From NCBI GenBank assembly GCA_003244055.1, contig QHBZ01000102.1:11470-49192 (forward strand): a stretch of 37,723 nt of DNA, read 5' to 3'. The translations under genes and the position numbers were made by a program. Within the stretch, counting starts at the first letter, position 1, and every line of letters begins with the position of its first letter. The DNA is from Pseudonocardiales bacterium. Lineage in GTDB: Bacteria > Actinomycetota > Actinomycetes > Mycobacteriales > Pseudonocardiaceae. Below are positions 15,627-23,866 of the stretch, in pieces. The notes under the pieces were generated by a model, which was not told the origin of the DNA, made no database searches, and worked only from the letters and a program-made list of their open reading frames with translations.

Positions 15627-15925
15627 GCGGGGGTGATCCTCTCCTGGAGAGCTGGTGGCCGCTGATGCATGGCCACCCCGCAGTCCCACGGAGAAGCTCC
15701 TGCGCCGCGAAGGCGCTCACAGTCGACCTCGGCTGCACCGACGTCGGTGGCAGCATCGCAAGGTCATTATGCCCGATGATCGGCGCTGGAGTGCATCAGG
15801 GTCGACATACCGTGCAGAAGACCCGAGAAACCGGGTGGGAAGACAAGCCAGGTTTGCCGTCGCCCCACCGGGGGTATCAATCGAGCAACCCAGGACCGAT
15901 CGACCAGCAAGGACGGTGTTTGGAG
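15627..15925. other. Divergent intergenic region between helicase and whiB gene
   Basis: This 299-bp stretch must hold the promoters of the helicase (leftward) and of the WhiB-like gene (rightward). A GC-rich motif (CCACCGGGGGTATC near 15867-15880) stands out, but I cannot assign a regulator. A plus-strand frame runs through it in phase with whiB but shows no WhiB sequence before the chosen ATG. Confidence 0.35.
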
Positions 15926-16219
15926 ATGACGGACACCCGCCGACTTCCGAAGCCGGTCGCTAATGAATGGGACTGGCAGCTCCAGGGCTCCTGCCAGGGC
16001 CTGAACAGCAGCGTCTTTTTCCATCCGGACGGCGAACGAGGTTCAGCGCGATCTCGCCGCGCCGATCGGGCCAAGGCGATCTGCCTGCGCTGCCCGGTTC
16101 TCGAGCAGTGCCGCCGCCACGCGCTATCCGCCCGAGAGCCGTACGGCGTCTGGGGAGGCTTGACCGAAGAGGAACGCCGAGAGCTCTGGACCAGCCAGCG
16201 CACGCTAATGGTGAGCTGA
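15926..16219 (+). CDS. whiB3: WhiB-family redox-sensing regulator, WhiB3/WhiD type
   Basis: A 97-residue Wbl protein. Four cysteines (23, 53, 56, 62) in the C-x29-C-x2-C-x5-C arrangement bind the [4Fe-4S] cluster. The turn motif YGVWGGL (residues 73-79) and the C-terminal basic residues follow. The stretches WDWQLQGSCQGLNSS and VFFHPDGERGSAR are those of the WhiB3 (Mycobacterium) / WhiD (Streptomyces) subgroup. These proteins bind sigma factor HrdB/SigA and DNA, and in mycobacteria WhiB3 controls redox balance and lipid synthesis. The start is the ATG preceded closely by TGGAG; the frame upstream lacks homology. It stands alone, divergent from the helicase. Confidence 0.92.
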   Translation: MTDTRRLPKPVANEWDWQLQGSCQGLNSSVFFHPDGERGSARSRRADRAKAICLRCPVLEQCRRHALSAREPYGVWGGLTEEERRELWTSQRTLMVS

Positions 16220-16271
16220 CGGTTGCCGGGCGCCAGCCGTGCGACCATGAGCCCCGACAACGGAGGAGCCC

Positions 16272-17477
16272 ATGGTGCACGTGGTGGTCGTCGGCGCGGG
16301 GTTGGGCGGCCTGCGTACCGTCGAGTTCCTCCGCGCAGCGGGCTTCTCCGGCCGGATCAGTCTCGTCGGCGACGAGGCGCATGAACCCTACGACCGGCCC
16401 CCGCTGTCCAAGCAGATCCTCGCCGGCACCTGGCCTGAGGAACGGGCCGCCCTGCACCGCGGTGAGCTGGCCGATCTCGGTGTCACAGTGCACCTGGGTC
16501 GATCAGCGATCGGCCTCGACGGCGATGCAGTAGAGCTTGACGACGGCTCCCAGCTTCGCTACGACACGCTGGTGGTGGCAACCGGGGTGCGGCCTCGGCG
16601 ACTACCCGGCCAGCCCGATCACCCGGAGCTACACGTACTGCGCACGCTGGAGGACTGCCGGGCGCTGCGGGGTTCGATCTCCCGAGCGCGGTCGCTGTTG
16701 GTGGTCGGGGCTGGCTTCATCGGCGCTGAGGTCGCCGCCACCGCCCGGGTGGCCGGCCTCGAGGTGACCATGCTGGAGGCGCTGCCGGTGCCGTTCGCCC
16801 GAGTGCTCGGCGAGCAGATGGGCCTGCTGTGCGCCCGGTTGCAGACCGACAATGGGGTCACGGTGCGCTGCGGGGTGCGGCTGGTCGACTTCGTCGTCGA
16901 CGACGGCGGTGGGATAGCCGCCCTGCTGGCCGATGGGAGCGTCGTGGCGGCCGACTGCGGCGTCGTCGGAGTGGGCACCGTGATCGACTGCGGGTGGCTT
17001 GCCGGGCTCGGCGTATCGACCGAAGGCGGGCTGCTCTGCGACACCACCGGTCTGGTGGAGGGCACCGGCAACGTCTACGGGGTCGGTGATATCGCAGCCT
17101 GGCGACACCCCACCTACGGAGACCGGCTACGCATCGAGCACTGGACCTCTGCCACCGAGCAGGCTGCCGTCGTCGCGCAGCACGTCGCCGGTGCGGAGGT
17201 CACCCGGCTAGCTGACGCCGTGCCGTACTTCTGGTCCGACCAGTACGGGCTGACGCTGCAGCTGATCGGGCGCTGCGATCTGGCGACGTCTGTCGAGCTG
17301 CTGCACGATCCGGGCATGATCAAAGGTACCGTCGCGGGCTACTTCGCCGACGGTGCGCTCGTCGCTGTGCTGGCCTTTCACGCGCCCCGGCTGCTCAACC
17401 GCTACCGCCGGCTCGTGGCCGCAGGTGCCAGTGAGCAAGAAGTACGGTCAGCTGCAACCGAACTCGCTTCCCGATAG
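16272..17477 (+). CDS. FAD-dependent ferredoxin/rubredoxin reductase-like oxidoreductase
   Basis: A 401-residue two-dinucleotide-binding flavoprotein. The FAD motif VVVGAGLGGL is at the N-terminus, followed by EPYDRPPLSKQ, the signature of the BphA4/putidaredoxin reductase-type family. The second Rossmann motif, VVGAGFIGAEVAATA, binds NAD(P)H, and GNVYGVGDIAAW contacts the flavin. The C-terminal domain with YFWSDQYGLTLQLIG is typical of this family. It would pass electrons from NAD(P)H to a ferredoxin, often for a P450 or dioxygenase. No ferredoxin or P450 gene is adjacent, so its partner is elsewhere. A GGAGGAG site precedes the ATG. It lies 52 bp after whiB3 and could be read with it. Confidence 0.92.
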   Translation: MVHVVVVGAGLGGLRTVEFLRAAGFSGRISLVGDEAHEPYDRPPLSKQILAGTWPEERAALHRGELADLGVTVHLGRSAIGLDGDAVELDDGSQLRYDTLVVATGVRPRRLPGQPDHPELHVLRTLEDCRALRGSISRARSLLVVGAGFIGAEVAATARVAGLEVTMLEALPVPFARVLGEQMGLLCARLQTDNGVTVRCGVRLVDFVVDDGGGIAALLADGSVVAADCGVVGVGTVIDCGWLAGLGVSTEGGLLCDTTGLVEGTGNVYGVGDIAAWRHPTYGDRLRIEHWTSATEQAAVVAQHVAGAEVTRLADAVPYFWSDQYGLTLQLIGRCDLATSVELLHDPGMIKGTVAGYFADGALVAVLAFHAPRLLNRYRRLVAAGASEQEVRSAATELASR

Positions 17478-17682
17478 CCGCCGAGGCGATGAAGAGTCAC
17501 CGGTAAGCGCTATGCCGGTGCCGGATCGTCTCGACGGTGACGGCGTGGTTGGCGTCAGGACTGCTGGTATGCGGCTTCGACGTCGATGGTGATGCGTAGG
17601 GTGCGACCCACGACGAAGACCCCGGCGAGCTACGATGCCCGGCGCACGCCAGCCCTGTTGGTTGCGGCATACAAGGGAGCGG
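17478..17682. other. Convergent intergenic region with a possible gene remnant
   Basis: This 205-bp gap lies between the 3' ends of two convergent genes. On the minus strand, a short open stretch ending near 17556 reads GRTLRITIDVEAAYQQS, which resembles the last strand of YceI-like lipid-binding proteins. It is preceded by a stop codon and has no start. It may be a decayed gene fragment; the resemblance is weak. No clear terminator was seen. Confidence 0.25.
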
Positions 17683-19314
17683 TCAACTCGTGGGCTTGCA
17701 TCGGGTTCCGTCAGCCGGCAGCTGAAGGTCGGTCAGGTAGCTGATCCCGGCGCGATCGACGCAGCTGTTGCCCTGCAGGAAGGCGGTGTGCTGGGTGCCC
17801 TCGTAGGTCAGCAGGCGTGCGTTGATGTCGCGGGCAAGGTTCACTCCGGCCTGGTAAGGAGTGGCCGGATCCTGGGTCGTGGAGATCACCATGACTGTCG
17901 GCAGCCCGGGGGTGTTCGGGTCGTGAGGTCCCCCGGTGGGCGGCACGGACCAGAATGCGCAGTTGTCGAGCGCTGGCGACGGTGGCCTGCCGGTATCGAG
18001 GAACGGAGCAAGCTTCCGGTATTGGGCGTCGACATCGCGGGCCACGTTCGGGTCTTTGACGGGCGGGTTGTCGACGCATTGGACGGCCTGGAAGACATCC
18101 ATCTCGGTCGAGTAGGAGCCGTCTTGGCCGCGCCCGTAGTAGATGTCGGCGAGCCGCATGAGGATGTTCCCCTGGCCCTGGGTGAGTTCGACCAGACCCC
18201 GGTTCAGTGTTGGCCACAAGTCAGACAGGTACAGCGCCTGGACAGTGCCGATCGTGGCGTCGCTGTACGAAAGCTTGCGCCCGTCAGGCACGCCGATCGG
18301 TTTGTCGATAAGGGGCAGGACCAGGGCCTGGAATTTGCTCACAGCCTGGTTCTTGTCCTGGCCCAAAGCGCAGTCAGCGCGACCAGCACACCACGCCGCG
18401 AATGCATCAAAGGCTTTCTGGAATCCCCGAGCCTGGTCAAGAAGCTCGGAGATCTGATCCTGCTGTGGGTCAAGAGCACCATCGAGGATCATCGCACGAA
18501 CGTTCTTGGGGAACGCTTCAGCGTAGCTGGTCCCGATCCGGGTGCCATAGGAGTAACCGAGGTAGGTCAGCTTCTCATCCCCGAGAGCCGACCGCATGAC
18601 GTCCATGTCGCGGACAACGTCGCGGGTACCGACGTTCTCGAGGACCTGTTTTCCGGTGTCGCTGACCGTCTCGGGCGTGCCGCCGCTGGCCAGTAACTCC
18701 TGTCCGGTGCGGGTGACGCAGCCGGCGTCGTCAGCCTTTTCCTGATTCTCCGTCTGCGCTACCCCGGCCGGCGAGCTATCGACGTTGAGGTTCATCAGGC
18801 GTTCGGCATCCCGTTCCGCGGGGGTCCGGCAGACGACCTGCGGTTTGCTGGAGCCCACGCCGCGTGGGTCGAAGCCCACGAAATCAAAACGTTGTCCCAC
18901 GTCATTGTTCGTGATCTGGTCAGCGAGGCTGGCCGCGGTGCTCATGCCAGATCCGCCAGGGCCACCAGGGTTGATCACCAGCGAACCGATGCGGTGCGCG
19001 GGGTCCGACGCGGGTCGGCGAAGGAGCCCGACCTTGATCACGCGTCCCTTCGGGTTGGCATAGTCGAGAGGCACGTTGAGGTAGGCGCACTGCAGGCCCG
19101 GGTCAGCGTAGGCCTTCTTGTCGCTGGGGGTGGTGGCGAACGCGGAACACCCGCCCCAGGACAGGTTCTGCCCGTAGTACTGCTCCAACCCCGTAGGGAC
19201 CGCGCCGACGGGACCGTGCTGCGCAGTAGTGCCCGTCGCAGCTGTGCATCCCAGCGCTAACGCAGCTACCGCTGCGAGCACCGGTCCGACGGACAGCGCT
19301 GGCGCACGTTTCAT
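17683..19314 (-). CDS. Secreted alpha/beta-hydrolase peptidase (SlpD/CaeA, tripeptidyl aminopeptidase type)
   Basis: A 543-residue exported serine hydrolase. Residues 1-22 form a signal peptide (MKRAP, then an Ala/Val/Leu core) ending at LGC with Cys23; the lipobox A-L-G-C is imperfect, so it may be a lipoprotein or a secreted protein. The oxyanion segment NPGGPGGSGM is followed by FDFVGFDPRGVGSS. The nucleophile elbow is GYSYG with Ser255. The C-terminal TAP-like part holds the acid in ISTTQDPATPY and the histidine in GTQHTAF. These features match actinobacterial SlpD/E and mycobacterial CaeA/Hip1-type proteases, which trim peptides or cell-envelope proteins. The ATG at 19314 has AGAGGAG just upstream, so it is preferred over the ATG ten codons earlier. 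Confidence 0.9.
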   Translation of the reverse strand: MKRAPALSVGPVLAAVAALALGCTAATGTTAQHGPVGAVPTGLEQYYGQNLSWGGCSAFATTPSDKKAYADPGLQCAYLNVPLDYANPKGRVIKVGLLRRPASDPAHRIGSLVINPGGPGGSGMSTAASLADQITNNDVGQRFDFVGFDPRGVGSSKPQVVCRTPAERDAERLMNLNVDSSPAGVAQTENQEKADDAGCVTRTGQELLASGGTPETVSDTGKQVLENVGTRDVVRDMDVMRSALGDEKLTYLGYSYGTRIGTSYAEAFPKNVRAMILDGALDPQQDQISELLDQARGFQKAFDAFAAWCAGRADCALGQDKNQAVSKFQALVLPLIDKPIGVPDGRKLSYSDATIGTVQALYLSDLWPTLNRGLVELTQGQGNILMRLADIYYGRGQDGSYSTEMDVFQAVQCVDNPPVKDPNVARDVDAQYRKLAPFLDTGRPPSPALDNCAFWSVPPTGGPHDPNTPGLPTVMVISTTQDPATPYQAGVNLARDINARLLTYEGTQHTAFLQGNSCVDRAGISYLTDLQLPADGTRCKPTS

Positions 19315-19343
19315 CCCAGCTCCTCTTATCCCGGTACTTGTCA

Positions 19344-19374
19344 CCAGTAATGATCACCCAGTAATGATCACTGG
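19344..19374. promoter_or_regulatory. Tandem 14-bp repeat with dyad symmetry, candidate operator of the secreted peptidase gene
   Basis: The 14-mer CCAGTAATGATCAC occurs twice back to back (19344-19357, 19358-19371), followed by TGG. The second copy plus TGG forms the dyad CCAGT-N7-ACTGG around TGATCA. The repeats lie 30 bp upstream of the peptidase start, where a regulator would act. No binding protein can be named. Confidence 0.5.
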
Positions 19375-19403
19375 CTGCAACTGGACCCCTGCACGGCGTG
19401 AGC

Positions 19404-20447
19404 TTACCCATGTCCTCGACCGAAGGCGTTCAGCAGGTTGTCCTTGATCTCCGGTCGGCCGGCGGTGACGAGGGTGAACGTCGCCTCCCGGACCAACCGC
19501 TGGGCATGCTGGCGCGCGAGGATTCCCGAACTGCCCACTGCTACTACGAGTGCGCCGGCGCAGCGGTATGCGTGCTCAGACGCCGCGGCCCGAGCCGCTG
19601 GCAACATCGCCGGGTCACCGAGCCCTGCATCGAGCCGGTCGCGGATCTCGTCTTGCACAGCCAGCAGAAGCTCCGCGAGCCGGGGTTGCCCCATCTCGCC
19701 GATCATCCGGATGCATCGCCCGGCGACGCCCATCGCGAGGCAACCGCTACGCCGCATACTCAGGTGTTGGTTGGCGAGGAAGTCGCGGTGCGAGACCTCG
19801 GCGGTGACCCTCTCAGCCGGCAGGACATAGTCTGCAAACCGGAGCCGGACGGTGTTGCTGCCTTGGGCCGCGACCATGTGCAGCTGCTCGACGGTGATGC
19901 CCGCACCGGCCTGCGCATCGACCAACCCGGTGACGATGGTGCCAGTGGGCTCCCCCGCCCGCAGCGCCGCGTCGCGGGCCGAGATCTGCAGCACGTCGAC
20001 CATGCCCCAGCCGGTGACGAATGGAGCCTCGCCGCTCAGCAGCCAACCATCGTCGGTGGCCGTCGCCCACAGCCGGGGAGGCTGCGGGATCGCGCCGGCG
20101 AAGGCCACTGACCCACGCAGCTCACCGCGCAGCGCCGCGTCGAGATACTTTTCCCGCAGGTTTAGGTTCGCCGTGGCGGTGAGGCCTCGCACGACACTGG
20201 AGTGCTGGAACCAGGTGAAAGTGGTGGTGAGACATCCGCCCGCCAGCGTCTCAAGGATCGTGACGAGCGACGGGAAGTCCACCTCGATGCCGCCGTGCTC
20301 GGGGTCGCCGGCCAAGCCGTAGAAACCTTGCATAGCTAGCAAGTCGAAATGGCTACTGGGGATGACTCCTTGAGCGTCGACGTCAAGGGCCGCCGGAAAC
20401 AGCACTTCCTCCGCGATCGTGTGGGCCCGCTCCACCATGCTCGGCAC
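19404..20447 (-). CDS. Acyl-CoA dehydrogenase family protein
   Basis: A 347-residue flavoprotein with the acyl-CoA dehydrogenase layout. The N-terminal helices include FDLLAMQGFYGLAGDPEHGG, followed by FTWFQHSSVV. The middle domain has GSVAFAGAIPQPPRLWATATDDGWLLSGEAPFVTGWGMVD, the FAD/substrate-binding strands. The C-terminal helical domain is present but short and lacks the clear catalytic-base glutamate context and the R-x-x-x-x-G motifs typical of beta-oxidation enzymes, so the protein may be an oxygenase-like or divergent member. It starts with GTG, for which TAGCGT lies 7 nt upstream, suggesting a leaderless mRNA; a nearby ATG (20438) is an alternative. It is divergent from the unknown acidic protein. 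Confidence 0.85.
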   Translation of the reverse strand: MPSMVERAHTIAEEVLFPAALDVDAQGVIPSSHFDLLAMQGFYGLAGDPEHGGIEVDFPSLVTILETLAGGCLTTTFTWFQHSSVVRGLTATANLNLREKYLDAALRGELRGSVAFAGAIPQPPRLWATATDDGWLLSGEAPFVTGWGMVDVLQISARDAALRAGEPTGTIVTGLVDAQAGAGITVEQLHMVAAQGSNTVRLRFADYVLPAERVTAEVSHRDFLANQHLSMRRSGCLAMGVAGRCIRMIGEMGQPRLAELLLAVQDEIRDRLDAGLGDPAMLPAARAAASEHAYRCAGALVVAVGSSGILARQHAQRLVREATFTLVTAGRPEIKDNLLNAFGRGHG

Positions 20448-20454
20448 CCGAACA

Positions 20455-20481
20455 ACGCTACCCCCGCCTGCGGCTTAGCAT
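20455..20481. promoter_or_regulatory. Back-to-back -10 boxes of two leaderless divergent genes
   Basis: On the minus strand TAGCGT (20460-20455) lies 7 nt before the acyl-CoA dehydrogenase GTG. On the plus strand TAGCAT (20476-20481) lies 6 nt before the GTG at 20488. Only 40 bp separate the two starts, so the two polymerases would compete for this site. Confidence 0.5.
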
Positions 20482-20487
20482 CGGTGT

Positions 20488-21594
20488 GTGGCAATTGACG
20501 CAGCGCGGCTGCTAGCTCATTCACACCGCCCACCTGCTGCGCTCACCCGGCGCGACGTGGCCCACCTGATGCTCGACGTGCCCTCGACGGATGCCTTGGC
20601 GGCGCTGCCGGCATTGCGCCGCGAGCTGCTCGCGGCGGGCAATCCGTTCTCGGCCGGCTTCTGGGAATCCGCCGAGTCCCTCCTGCGACGGATCGCCGAA
20701 GGCGCAGCCACGGTCGGCGAGGTACACGGCTGGCTTGAGGCGACCGGGACCGAACCGACCGCGATCACGAGGATGTATGTGTGGGATGTGGAGTCAGCAC
20801 GCACCCCGCTCGGCCGCGAATTGCACGACCTGCTAGTCACGCACCTCGAGGGGTCCCTCAGCGCTGGCGACATCGACCCCGAACGGCTACTCGCGGACGA
20901 TCCGGCGGCCCGGCAGGAGTACCTGAGCCTGCAGGAACGCTGGATGACCTCACCGTTGCCAGACGGCCGGGTGCCCATGCACGAGTTGCTCGACGAGCTC
21001 GACGAGGAGGATGAGGAGGATGACGACTTCCTCGCCGAGTGGGAGGCTGCCGAGCAGGCCGCTGCCGACGAGCTCCGCGACGTCCTAGCCGGCGTAGGCG
21101 AACGCCCCCGGCCGGACCCCGAGTTACGGGCAGCGTGCCGTGGCCTGCGCGCCGCGTTGCGCAGCGGGGCGCGGTCGGCAGAACTCCTCCGCGCCAGCAG
21201 TGGGGTGAATCCGGACAACCTGGACACCGACGACGGGCGGCTGTGGCTACAGTTGGCCGCGGGTGTGGTCAACCCGGTGTACGAACCATCTGACGACACC
21301 GCGACCGACGAGATCCCCGGCATCGCTCTCGATCACGAAGACTGGCTGGCAGCGGTGGCGGCGCTGGCGCGCGGCGGACCCGCGACGCGGGCATCCGCCA
21401 CTGAGCTCGCGCGGTTCATCGAGGACGCCGACGACGATGACGACATCCGAGTGTTGGCCGAGTGGTTCGTCCCCGTCGTGGAGCAGTGGCGGGTCCTCGG
21501 TGCTCTCGATGAGCATGATCGGCTCACCCCGCTGGGTTGGTGGGGCTTGCCCGAGGCGCTGCTGCAGGCATGGCCGGGCAACACCCAGGGGTGA
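20488..21594 (+). CDS. Hypothetical acidic protein, 368 residues
   Basis: I do not recognise a named domain. The protein is soluble, helical and strongly acidic. It starts MAIDAARLLAHSHRPPA and has a highly charged low-complexity run near residues 170-180 (DELDEEDEEDDD) that probably links two helical parts. Further acidic stretches (EDADDDDD) occur near residue 315, and tryptophans in the last 100 residues (WFVPVVEQWRVL, GWWGLPEALL) suggest a packed C-terminal helical domain. The GTG start has a -10 box 6 nt upstream and no ribosome site. It is divergent from the acyl-CoA dehydrogenase and convergent with the glutamine-synthetase-like gene. It is long and well coding-biased, so the gene itself is real. 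Confidence 0.75.
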   Translation: MAIDAARLLAHSHRPPAALTRRDVAHLMLDVPSTDALAALPALRRELLAAGNPFSAGFWESAESLLRRIAEGAATVGEVHGWLEATGTEPTAITRMYVWDVESARTPLGRELHDLLVTHLEGSLSAGDIDPERLLADDPAARQEYLSLQERWMTSPLPDGRVPMHELLDELDEEDEEDDDFLAEWEAAEQAAADELRDVLAGVGERPRPDPELRAACRGLRAALRSGARSAELLRASSGVNPDNLDTDDGRLWLQLAAGVVNPVYEPSDDTATDEIPGIALDHEDWLAAVAALARGGPATRASATELARFIEDADDDDDIRVLAEWFVPVVEQWRVLGALDEHDRLTPLGWWGLPEALLQAWPGNTQG

Positions 21595-21617
21595 GGCGGC
21601 TCAGGTGAGGCGGCTCA
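21590..21617. repeat. Tandem 14-bp duplication covering two convergent stop codons
   Basis: GGTGAGGCGGCTCA occurs twice in direct succession (21590-21603 and 21604-21617). The first copy contains the stop of the acidic protein gene; the second contains the stop of the convergent glutamine-synthetase-like gene. A slippage duplication is the simplest origin. Confidence 0.8.
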
Positions 21618-22985
21618 ATACCGCCAGCGGTGCGCGGCCACGACGTCATCCAGCGATCGGTCAGCGGCCCAGGCGGCGTCGGATCGGCGAACCGCGAGGA
21701 ACGCGCCGAGCAGCTGCTCTCCGAGCATCGCGGTGAGCCTCTTGGAGCCGCTGAGCGCCTCCTCCTGCTCGGCCGGTGTCGTCGGCAACCGGCGCAGGCC
21801 ACGGGCCGCACGGTCCTGCTCAGTCCACCCACCCGGATCTGCCTGGATCGGCTCGCCGGGGTCGGCGCCGTCACGCAGTCCCGCCACACCGGCGGCGATC
21901 ACCGCGCCCACCGCGAGATACGGGTTGGCTGAGGCGTCAGAGACCTTGAGCTCAACGTTGGCGTGGCCGGCGCCGAGCAGCTCCGAACCGAGGACATAGC
22001 GCAGCGGCGCTTCGCGGTTCTCTACCCCCCAGAACTGGTAGGCGCTGGCGAAGTACCCGGGCCGCAGCCGGGCCAGTGAGGGCACACTCGGCGCCGTGAT
22101 CGCGGCCAGGGCCCGTAGGTCCCTGAGCAATCCACCCAGCCAGCCGGCGCCGTCGGGGCTGGGGCGGTCGGGCGCAGCCTCGCCACTGGCCAGCAGGTTG
22201 CGTTCGCCGCGCCACACCGAGGTGTGCAGGTGCCAGCCGTTGCCCACACCCGCGGCGGTGAACAGTGGTGCGAAACAGGCCCGTAGACCATGTGACCTGG
22301 CCGCGGCGTGGATCGTCTGGCGGGCCAGCAGCTGCCGATCCGCGGCAGTGATCGGGTCGGATGCGACGATGCTGAGTTCCACCTGACCCGGCCCGTACTC
22401 GGCGTGCAGCTGATTGACGGGCACACCGTTGTCCGCCAGGTCGGCCAGCAGGTCAGCCACGAACTCGTCCACCGCCAGCAGGGCGTGCGGGCTGTAGGCG
22501 GGGGCCTGGTACGCCAGCCGAGGCTCCCCGCCGGTTTCGCCGAGGTCACCAGCCTGCGTCAGGACGAACTCCAGCTCGTAACCAGCTTTGATCTCCAGCC
22601 CCTCCGCGGCGGCCGCCTCGACCTGGGCTTCGAGCACCCCACGCTGGTCGTATGGCCACGGCGAGCCGTCCACCGCGATCTGCCGGCCCGGAGCCCACGC
22701 CAACGCCGGCTGCCCGGCCAATCGGGTCAGCCCACGCAGGTCCGGTACCAATCGGACGTCACCGGACGGGGTGGCCAGATCCCGATGAGCGAAGGTGATC
22801 GCGTCGTGGGTGTCGAACACCGCGAACAGCGGGCTCATCCCGACGCCGCGCGTGGCTACCTGCGGCAATGAGTCGATCGGCACTGTTCTGGAGCGCGGAA
22901 TCCCGTTGTTGTCCGCCCACGCGATCGTCACCCCGACGACGCCGTTAGCCGCCAGATCCGCGGCCACCGCCCGCGCATCGATCAT
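21615..22985 (-). CDS. Glutamine-synthetase-family ligase (GlnA3/GlnA4-like gamma-glutamyl ligase)
   Basis: A 456-residue glutamine-synthetase-fold enzyme. The N-terminal beta-grasp region (VVGVTIAWADNNGIPRSRTVPI) is followed by the catalytic domain: the metal-binding E-x-E in AGYELEFVL, QLHAEYGPGQVELSI, the NGWHLHTSVW histidine segment, the ATP/glutamate region PGYFASAYQFWGVENREAPLRY, and NVELKVSDASANPYLAVGAV. The sequence resembles the GlnA3/GlnA4-type paralogues that join glutamate to amines such as polyamines or ethanolamine, rather than nitrogen-assimilating GlnA: the typical adenylylation loop is not visible. The ATG at 22985 has AGGAGG 6 nt upstream and was preferred over the ATG eight codons earlier. 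The amine substrate is unknown. Confidence 0.88.
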   Translation of the reverse strand: MIDARAVAADLAANGVVGVTIAWADNNGIPRSRTVPIDSLPQVATRGVGMSPLFAVFDTHDAITFAHRDLATPSGDVRLVPDLRGLTRLAGQPALAWAPGRQIAVDGSPWPYDQRGVLEAQVEAAAAEGLEIKAGYELEFVLTQAGDLGETGGEPRLAYQAPAYSPHALLAVDEFVADLLADLADNGVPVNQLHAEYGPGQVELSIVASDPITAADRQLLARQTIHAAARSHGLRACFAPLFTAAGVGNGWHLHTSVWRGERNLLASGEAAPDRPSPDGAGWLGGLLRDLRALAAITAPSVPSLARLRPGYFASAYQFWGVENREAPLRYVLGSELLGAGHANVELKVSDASANPYLAVGAVIAAGVAGLRDGADPGEPIQADPGGWTEQDRAARGLRRLPTTPAEQEEALSGSKRLTAMLGEQLLGAFLAVRRSDAAWAADRSLDDVVAAHRWRY

Positions 22986-23262
22986 GCTCGTCCTCCTGCC
23001 GCGTTGCACAGCGGATCCGGCTCGTGATCAGGCTAGCGTGCGACACCCGATCCTGACTCACCCTTGCGCGCGACGGCACGGGGGTGCGCTACTAGCTCCA
23101 GACACACAATGGTCACCTCGGGAACACAGGGAGGACCGCGTTCGTCTGCAACAGTGGGACCGTGGAATCCGATGTCAGGGTTGACGGGTGGCGCCCGTGA
23201 GTACCGCAGCCGGTTTGACCGGGCCTGGTCGCACAGATCAGGCCCCGACGGAGGGAGAAGCC

Positions 23263-23448
23263 ATGACCAGCACGCTGACCCGCCCTGAGTTGACTGCCTC
23301 CGACCGTTGCGACCGGTGCAGCGCCGCTGCCCGCGTCCGAGCAGTGCTGCCATCAGGTGGCGAGCTGCTCTTCTGCAATCACCACGCCCGCGAACACTCG
23401 TCGAAGTTGAAAGAGATCGCGGCGGACATCCAGGCCACCGAGTCCTAG
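23263..23448 (+). CDS. Small DUF7455-type protein with zinc-binding-like Cys/His residues
   Basis: A 61-residue protein starting MTSTLTRPELTASDRCDRC. A C-x2-C pair (SDRCDRCSAAARVRA) and a later C-x2-H-H (LLFCNHHAREHS) would suit one zinc ion. This arrangement matches a short conserved family (DUF7455) common in actinobacteria near sigma-factor or housekeeping genes; its function is not known. The start is the ATG preceded by GGAGGGAGAAG; the frame extends 25 codons further upstream but without support. It lies 22 bp before the pterin dehydratase gene. Confidence 0.78.
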   Translation: MTSTLTRPELTASDRCDRCSAAARVRAVLPSGGELLFCNHHAREHSSKLKEIAADIQATES

Positions 23449-23458
23449 CCAACCGGGA

Positions 23459-23464
23459 TAGCTT
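23459..23464 (+). promoter_or_regulatory. -10 box TAGCTT of a probable leaderless pterin dehydratase transcript
   Basis: TAGCTT lies 6 nt before the ATG at 23471, and no Shine-Dalgarno sequence precedes that start. It fits the repeated TANNNT-6-start pattern in this window. Confidence 0.5.
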
Positions 23465-23470
23465 GGTTGC

Positions 23471-23812
23471 ATGAGCGCCCGAGACCTCGCTACGCGGAGC
23501 TGCAAAGACTGCACCCCTGGCGCTGAACGACTTGAGGACGCCCAGGCGGCCGAGCTGCACCTGCAGATCGATGCCGCCTGGGAGCGCGCGGCTGATCAAG
23601 TTATCCGCCGAGTCTTCACATTCTCGAACTTCCGAGAGCCCTTCGCCCTGGCTACCCAGATCGCCCTGCTGGCCGAGTCTCAGGGCCACCACCCCGACTT
23701 GGAGGTGAGCTGGGGCAAGCTGACCGTGACCTTCACTACGCACCACGCTGGTGGGCTGACTGAAAGCGACTTCGTCATGGCCGCCAAGATCGACGCTTTC
23801 GCGCCGACATAG
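23471..23812 (+). CDS. 4a-hydroxytetrahydrobiopterin (pterin-4a-carbinolamine) dehydratase
   Basis: A 113-residue protein of the PhhB/DCoH family (EC 4.2.1.96). The core is visible as VIRRVFTFSNFREPFALATQIALLAESQGHHPDLEVSWGK, with the catalytic His-His-Pro-D/E segment, then LTVTFTTHHAGGLTESDFVMAAKID, which holds the second catalytic histidine. The enzyme regenerates the pterin cofactor of aromatic amino acid hydroxylases, or acts in other pterin pathways; in many actinobacteria its partner is unknown, and no hydroxylase is present here. The protein is cytoplasmic. The length is normal with a slightly cysteine-containing N-terminus (SCKDCTPG) of no known role. Confidence 0.92.
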   Translation: MSARDLATRSCKDCTPGAERLEDAQAAELHLQIDAAWERAADQVIRRVFTFSNFREPFALATQIALLAESQGHHPDLEVSWGKLTVTFTTHHAGGLTESDFVMAAKIDAFAPT

Positions 23813-23853
23813 CTGCTGACGAGAATCCGCTCGTCTGTGCCGTCGCTCCGGCC

Positions 23854-23859
23854 TACATT
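23854..23859 (+). promoter_or_regulatory. -10 box TACATT of a probable leaderless acetyltransferase transcript
   Basis: TACATT lies 7 nt upstream of GTG at 23867, which is followed at once by ATG at 23870. No ribosome site is visible. This decides the start of the gene. Confidence 0.5.
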
Positions 23860-23866
23860 GTCGGCC

